Shown one piece after another: positions 45,901 through 52,500 of a stretch of 52,500 bases of DNA. A model generated the notes under the pieces. That model was not told the DNA's origin. It saw only the letters and a program-made list of their open reading frames with translations, and searched no databases. This DNA comes from Glandiceps talaboti (taxonomy: Eukaryota; Hemichordata; Enteropneusta; Spengelidae): contig NC_135553.1 of the NCBI RefSeq assembly GCF_964340395.1, positions 7,572,501 through 7,625,000 on the forward strand, given 5' to 3'. Within the stretch, counting starts at the first letter, position 1, and each line of letters begins with the position of its first letter. The position numbers and the translations under genes are program-made.

Positions 45901-46006
45901 TCCCTCCCTCCCTCCCTAACTCACTCACTCACTCACTCACTCCCTCCCTCCCTCCCTCACTCACTCACTCACTCACTCACTCACTCAATCAATCAATCAA
46001 TCAACC
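45829..46006. repeat. mosaic tetranucleotide array (CAGA/CAGC/CTCC/CTCA/ATCA)
   Basis: Blocks follow each other: CAGC, CAGA, CTCC, CTCA, CTCC, CTCA, ATCA. As in the other arrays, most neighbouring blocks differ by one base. Confidence 0.95.
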
Positions 46007-46399
46007 AATCATATTTCAATGTTATTGACTTCTCTCTTCAGTCGTGATATATCGGTGAATTTCATAAACATAGATATCCACGATAACTTAATCAGTGTCA
46101 TCCCACAGCAACCCACACATTAAAATTGATAGAAATATAAATATATCTTAACAACACTTTGTACATCACGTCCATCAAATACATACACCTGTGCCTTGAT
46201 TCCTCCAGGCATTCATGGCTAAACCATTTACTCTTTGGAATGGAAGATAATATCAATTTATCATTTGTCTGTTTACGACATATGGCACGTACAATTAATG
46301 ATTATATTTCGGCATGGGTTAGAAATGGAACATTGTGTAGTAGTAACGGTCACTGTTCTCACCATGAACTGTGTATGTATACAGCTATATCTCTGTGAT

Positions 46400-47215
46400 C
46401 AACACACGTATACGGCTTAAGCCGTATACATGAAGGTATTAAAAGAGATCGTTGTAACCTCCACAGATGAAGAAGTCACGTATGCCGCTACTAACAGCGA
46501 TCGCTTTTACTTACATGGATGAAAACTTTTGCAGAGATCATTGACACATACGGATTAAGCCGTGTAAAGGTAATTGACAGGGATCACTGTAACCAACACG
46601 GATTAAGTCGTATGTAGATCACCTATACGGATTAAGCTGTATAGTTGACAGCAATCGCTATTAATTAAGTCGTACGATTGTATCAGCAGCGATCATTGTT
46701 ATCAACACCTATAAATGTTACCTACACCTCAGACTATTAGTGGTCTGAGCCTACACGGATTAAGCTGTATAACTGTATTGACAGTGATCGCTGTAGCCAA
46801 CATGGATTAAGCCGTGTATAATTATAAATATATATCGCCTATATGGATTAAAAGCAGTATTAAGTTATTGACAGTGTGCATTGTTGACGAATGAATCAGT
46901 GACGATCATTGCTATATATACGGTATAAGCAGTACTACATGTTTATACAAAGTAAGTTATTGACAGCAATCGTCCTTATCTACATTGATGGGTGTATGAA
47001 GGTGTTGCGTTGACAGCGATCATTGTTATCAGCACATATAAAGGTATTGAGAGATTAAGCCGCATGAAGGTACATAGACAGCGGTCGTTTTTCTCCCCTC
47101 CACTGTCTATGCCTACATGGATGAAACCGTAAACGTGTTAACCGTACGCGTGATCGTATAACTCTACACGGATTAAATCGTATGGAAGTATTTATCATCG
47201 ATCAGTGTAACACAT
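46400..47215. repeat. degenerate minisatellite with palindromic core, about 50 bp unit
   Basis: About 14 diverged units. A typical unit reads ACACGGATTAAGCCGTATGA, then AGGTATTGACAGCGATC, then a variable ATTGTAACCAAC. The first part is an imperfect palindrome (fully symmetric in the first unit, TACGGCTTAAGCCGTA at about 46410). Units vary in length and several are only half units. An extra hairpin, CTCAGAC/GTCTGAG, lies near 46730. A single stray unit core, ACGGAATAAGCCGT, occurs near 50983. Confidence 0.8.
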
Positions 47216-50200
47216 ACATAAACGAACACGTATTATGTCAACATTCCCATTAACTGAAAGTTCATTTGACGCCGCAGTGATTTCGGAAGAAAATAAATTG
47301 TAAAAAAATTTAGTTAAGTCACCATGAATATGGAATGGTTCACTGGCGAATTTGAAGCGGTATCTATATAAACTGATGTAGGTTCTGAAAGCTAAATTTA
47401 ATCAGTGATTATTAACTATCCGCAAAACGTATTCACACAAGAAAAAAAAGCTGTTTGTAAGATGTCGCACGTCTGAAATTGTCACCCTAATTGACAATCT
47501 CTCTGCGTAATGGCATCAGACAAAGGGATATTAGTATTAGCTCATTGCATATAGTGAGGTCTTTTCATACAAAACTGGCATACCGTTATCCAGATATATC
47601 TTATAGGGATTGAAATTTAATGTACTTTGTTGTTGTTGTTTTTACTTCAATCACATTACGGATAGATAATGTGTACATATGTTAGATGGGGGGAATGTAC
47701 AATGCATGCCCACGAGGATATCTTTCAAGGGAAACCTTACCTGCTATCTTGCTCGTTGTGTGACTGTTCACAATATACAGAACTATTAAATATATGGCAA
47801 CAGTTGCTATGGCTTGGTCATCTCATCTATAATGTATTTCCAAATCCTGCTCATACATTATACCTGTTAAATTACGTGCCGAGCGCTATTGAATATGTCT
47901 AATGTACTTTTTTCTACATCCTAACCACATTTTCACAGCTTGAATTAACCTATGTGGTTATTTTGAACACCTTCTCTTGACATTTTTTGATTGATTTCTG
48001 TAGTAATTATTCAGTATTCCCCCTAGTTGTTATTCAATAGTGTGGTCGGCATATAGTTGTAAGCTTAGATACGTCACTGTTTCGATCTATTTATGTTCAC
48101 ATATGGTTTATGAAGATTGATGTCAACGATTATGTTGCGTAATGACATGTGGAGGAGTGGCGGCGAAAAAAAAATCATGCATAATTGCCTAATATTTTAC
48201 AGATGTAAATTAAATACATGTGTGGGCGAGGAAAGATCCTATCTGCATGTAACAGCAGCAATGTGATGAGCCATGTAAATGCATTTCGTGTGTGCCTGCA
48301 ACATACCGTTATCTGCTTAGTTGCATCATACATTGCAGCAGCGCGCGTGTGTGTGCGTGCGTGCGTGTGTGTGTGTGTGTGTGTTTTATGATCAAACGTA
48401 ATTGCGTTATGTAGAAATGTGAATATGTGCAAGGGATATTCCTAATAATGTCTTTAAATCAAAAGACACGTCAAATAAACGGGAAACACTTATTAAAGTT
48501 CTACTAAGCTTAAACGACAGCAAATCTTTTTGACCTACAGAACAAAAGTTTCAATATTTGAAACATCCTCTGCGCGGCATGCGTATTGAAGCACTGATTT
48601 TAGATTGGACCGTGGAATGAAATGTCGAAGGACTATTCCCTTTTATTTCGTATTAATTTATCATTTGGAGATTTTTATTGTGAGATTTGCATGGCGAGGA
48701 GTATTTCAAGGTAATTCCCCCGAACAGCTGTGACGTGATTAGTTTTGTCACAGGGTTTTAATTAGCAAGACAGTCTACATGTAAGTCCATGTATTTGTCG
48801 GTTTGGCCAAATACACGTATGGATATAACGTGCGGGGGTGCCTCATAACACTGGTACGATGTAACAAGTGTCTGTGTCAGTGGGTAAGAAATAAAGATAC
48901 TTGTAAGTTACAAACTAAAGAGTAGACATAGATTTCCGATAAAGAGTTCTATAATTTAAACGCGTAATACATTTATGCCTTCGAAATAACATTGGGCATT
49001 TTCATCATGGTACATCATGGTCTACACAAGTTCTAAAAATATCAAAGTGCATACTTTGATACAAGCCGTTATGAAACATTAGTCAAACTTGTTTTGACAG
49101 TGGTCCCTTGACAATAAAAACCAGGAGAGAAATTTTTTTTATGTCAGTTGACGACTAAAATATAACTTAGAAAACACGGCAACATCATACAAATTATGTA
49201 CACGATCGATAGAAGTAAAATGCTGTTGGATTCATCATCATCATCATCGTCATCATCATCATCGTAAAAATTACCATTCCCAATCTCTGTTTTTGAAAAG
49301 AGCAATGTGAATCCAAAGCGTGAATCACATATGGGAATGTGTTTCGTCCATTACTTGTTGTATAGAATAAAACTATTAGAGTAAAGCATGGCACCAGCCG
49401 GCAGACACATTGAAAATGGACCGGACGTAGTATTATATTATATATATACTTTGTTTTTCGGCTGGTAATGTGTTTTCGTACTGTAAACGTTGTTACTGTG
49501 TAAGTAAATGTCTTAGGTCGACTGGTACACACATTTGAAGAGTAGCACGGCTGTTGAATCTTTCCTATGCAAATTTTGCTTAGATAGGGGCATGCAAGAG
49601 ATGACTACGACATTGCACTAGGAAATATTGACTGTCAAACCTTTCGCAACAATTTCTGTTTACGTAGAATGCGTTTCAGTATTGAATAGAAAGACGCTAC
49701 TTATCAAATGCACATGCGCAGCAGTACTTCTATCTGACGTGTGCTGCATCCAATATTGGGTAATTTGAATCTAATGTATTGGGAGACGTATACAACCGTG
49801 TTCTTGTCACATTTGCCAAGGACTCTTCTTTGAAAACGTTAGCTACTGAATAGCGCTGGTCGTCATCTCAGCTCTTCCTATTTACACTATTTCGGATATA
49901 TGGAAACAAACATAAGGTAATTACTCAAAGCATTATATTATCAAATTCATTCTTGTGTTTCAGCAACACGTAAAAACCTGAAAACTTGTTCGCTAGTATT
50001 GTATTCAGCAATATGTACTACAAAGTGTAACGATTATTTATAAATCACGCTGGTAAATTCAGGAAATACGAGGATGTGACTTTCACAAGCAAATGGCAGT
50101 CGTGAACGATTGAAGCATAGTTGCAATTGGTAGTTACACCAATTAACATGCAATTTTGCTTGATAACAGAAGAATCAAGCAACCATATACTCAGGTTCAA

Positions 50201-51570
50201 TCTCTATTTCACAGTCACACATTACATAGCATTTTACATCATTGCTGATTCATTTGTATTGCGTTATAACACAGCTTTCCATGCGTGGCGTTTATATACT
50301 ACCTTCTTTATCATCACAGCATGAGTATTGTATCAATTGTATGTACATTTTTTTTCACAGAATGGTGTCTCTTTTCAGTTCAGTGTGTTATTTGTTTGTT
50401 TTTTATATAGTTGTCTGTCATTCATCTCTTTGGAGATATTAGTTTCGTGGCTTCAGGCAATGCCTCAGGCTGTGCGGAAAAAAGAGCAATCATGCATTTA
50501 ATAATGATAAAACTACACCTACCACTGTTTCAAACGTTTAATAAGTTAATCAAATTATCTGCCTGGCTTTATTCACATTGACACACACATATACATTTGC
50601 AACCATTGAAATCTTTAAATGACTTTAACAGCACTTCAGAGGAATGCAGACATGATTTTCGTTTAATTGTTGTTGGACATTGAAAATTACTTATGTCACT
50701 TAGTAAAACATGTTACTCACATTTAGCAACGTTCACAACTCTCATTTTGTGTATGCAATCATAAGATATAAGCAATTTGAAAGCATTGTGTGCAAATATG
50801 GACACACACAATCTAAGTGCACGTGTATATATATTTTTGTATGGCGGATGTCATCACAAGGGATGCCAATTTAAACATTAGTAAAGGAACTGAACACTGC
50901 ACCGTACTAGACAGATTGAAAGGTGTAACGTTATATACCCAAAAAAATACTCTCGCTGTCAAGTCGAGTTCCTCCTAATGTATACGGAATAAGCCGTGTG
51001 TTAGAAGACAAAAGGGTTCGCGTTCGTCTGGTACAACAAACGATAATACTGGATCTAAATTACTGTTAAGGTTTTCTCGATTTCTCACTGAAATTGAAGA
51101 CGAGTATTCTTGTAGTCGAAAAGTCTACTGTAACTATATTGTTATAGATTACACCATTGAAGTATGAAATCGATCACCAGCCTGTACAATACTCGGCATA
51201 GTCAACCACGATGTATCATATGGAAGGTTTCGTTGCTCAAACCATACTTTAGCTATTGAGACTGCAAGACATATCAATACATCTGTCTCTGACAGAAAAT
51301 GTTTATTTTTTGTAAATGAAGGTCCAAATATTCTTGGAGATGAATTACATCTTTTGTTATTTTGTCCTTTATACCAGTCCCTTAGAAAGGAACTATACCA
51401 AATTATTTTATACAGTACCCAACACGAGAAAAAGCAATAACCTTACTTTCGACCAGAAATCAACTTACAATTCTTCGTTTGTCTGGTTTTGTATTCAAAG
51501 ATTCATTACTAAGAGAGAAAACGCTATTATCTTTGTAATTTCTATTCTGTTTCTTGGGTCAAGACAACGT
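47216..51570. other. gene-free stretch with short microsatellites
   Basis: Only a TG/TGCG run (48343-48384, read as CA on the other strand) and an ATC trinucleotide run (49230-49265) stand out. The stretch around 48560-48790 (ATTTGCAT, GTGACGTGATTAG, TTTTAATTAGC) is free of repeats and could be regulatory; this cannot be tested here. Confidence 0.4.
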
Positions 51571-51574
51571 ATGC

Positions 51575-51616
51575 TTATTACCTCCCGTAAGGGTACGGGA
51601 GGTATTAAAAGGGAAA

Positions 51617-51671
<55 letters not shown>

Positions 51672-52500
51672 GTCATCATTTTCTAAAAATCGGTTGGCTC
51701 AATTGTAATGAAATTTGGGATATATAATCTTTAGGGTAATAGCTAGACCTGATTAGGTTTTAAGCCAGATCTGTTAATGTTTATTTAGAGAAATTTGCAT
51801 ATTAATGAAATCGACTAATTACACAATATCTTAAGACTGCATACTTCAATTTCAATATAATTTAGCATATTCGTTAAACATAACAACATACATTTGTCCT
51901 ATAAAATTCGTTGATGATATCTTAGAGCGTTAATGAATAATTTGCATAATTAATTATTTTTGGTAATTAAGGCTATATCTTAAGAATGCATACTTCAAAT
52001 TCAACATAATTTAGTACATACATTAACCATATGAAAACACATATGTCCTATCAAGTTTGTTGATGCACCATATAGTGTTAATGAATAATTTGCATAATTA
52101 ATGATTTTCGGTAATTAGGCTATATCTTAAGAATACATACTTCAATTCCAATATAATTCAGTACACACGTTAACCATAACAATCGCATATGTCCTGTAAA
52201 GTTTGTTGGTGTACCTTTCAGTGTTAATGAATAATTTGCATAATTAATGATTCTTGGTAATTAGGCTATATCTTACGACTGCATGCTTCAATTTCAATAC
52301 AATTCAGTACATACATTAACCATAACAAATTGTGTATGTCCTATAAAGTTAGTTGATGTACCTTACAGTGTTAATGAATAATTTGCATAATTAATGATTT
52401 TCGGTAATTAGGCTATATCTTAAGACTGCATTAAGTAGTATCATACGCTCTTACATACATTAACCTAAGAAAGCACGCTTGTCCAAAAAACAAAGCCTGT
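51575..52500 (+). mobile_element. structured repeat element, copy A (Helitron/pearl-like), runs off the window
   Basis: It starts with a palindrome, ACCTCCCGTAAGGGTACGGGAGGT (12-bp arms), then (TCTG)n at 51617-51671. A leader follows with TTGGCTCAATTG, GGGTAATAGC and CTGATTAGGTTT. After that come at least four AT-rich units marked by TTAATGAATAATTTGCATAA at about 51930, 52078, 52224 and 52371, a spacing of 146-148 bases. The last unit is cut by the window end. There is no coding capacity. Confidence 0.75.

Noticed and set aside
46400-47215. CRISPR-like array
   Set aside because: Units are adjacent and diverged with no constant repeat and unique spacer pattern, and the sequence is eukaryotic.

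Overview
This window is a piece of an AT-rich animal nuclear genome. Multi-exon genes use GT-AG introns, microsatellite and minisatellite content is very heavy, and fragments of non-LTR, Penelope-like, Helitron-like and DNA transposons are scattered throughout. The gene families (a WSCD-type sulfotransferase, an NXPE-family protein and an HPGD-like dehydrogenase) occur across metazoans. Together with the repeat style they suggest a marine invertebrate, plausibly an invertebrate deuterostome such as amphioxus or a hemichordate. The species is not settled by the sequence.

Layout, left to right. (1) 0.6-5.3 kb: a four-exon type II membrane sulfotransferase on the + strand with a TATA box. (2) 5.76-6.13 kb: a broken copy of the last exon of an NXPE gene. 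(3) 7.6-8.56 kb: a minus-strand LINE reverse transcriptase fragment. (4) 8.9-15.6 kb: a five-exon NXPE gene (577 aa) whose second intron is packed with tetranucleotide arrays and two inverted copies of a LINE 3' end. (5) 16.1-18.4 kb: a retroelement 3' tail, a compound array, and a 1.3 kb non-autonomous DNA transposon inserted in that array. (6) 19.8-25.7 kb: a complete seven-exon HPGD-like gene (258 aa). (7) 26.8-28.6 kb: a tandem second copy that has lost exons 4-6, and with them the catalytic Ser-Tyr-Lys residues. (8) 29-52.5 kb: a gene desert with arrays, a Penelope-like remnant at 43.4-44.4 kb, two unrelated degenerate minisatellites (40.6-41.3 kb and 46.4-47.2 kb), and two copies of a structured repeat element built from a terminal palindrome, (TCTG)n and about 147-bp tandem units (39.0-39.9 kb and 51.6 kb to the window end).

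Splice phases were checked by hand. All three complete gene models add up to an intact frame: 855, 1734 and 777 nt including the stop.

Functionally, the first two genes are Golgi-type, single-anchor proteins from families whose vertebrate members have been linked to sialic-acid modification (WSCD: sialate O-sulfation; NXPE1: sialate O-acetylation). Their adjacency may be a small glycan-decoration cluster, which is an inference. The HPGD-like enzyme should be a cytosolic NAD-dependent short-chain dehydrogenase. The strongest findings are the exon-deleted HPGD duplicate, the NXPE tail duplicate, the Helitron/pearl-like structured repeat, the palindrome-bearing minisatellite, and the Penelope remnant with a decayed hammerhead-like motif upstream.
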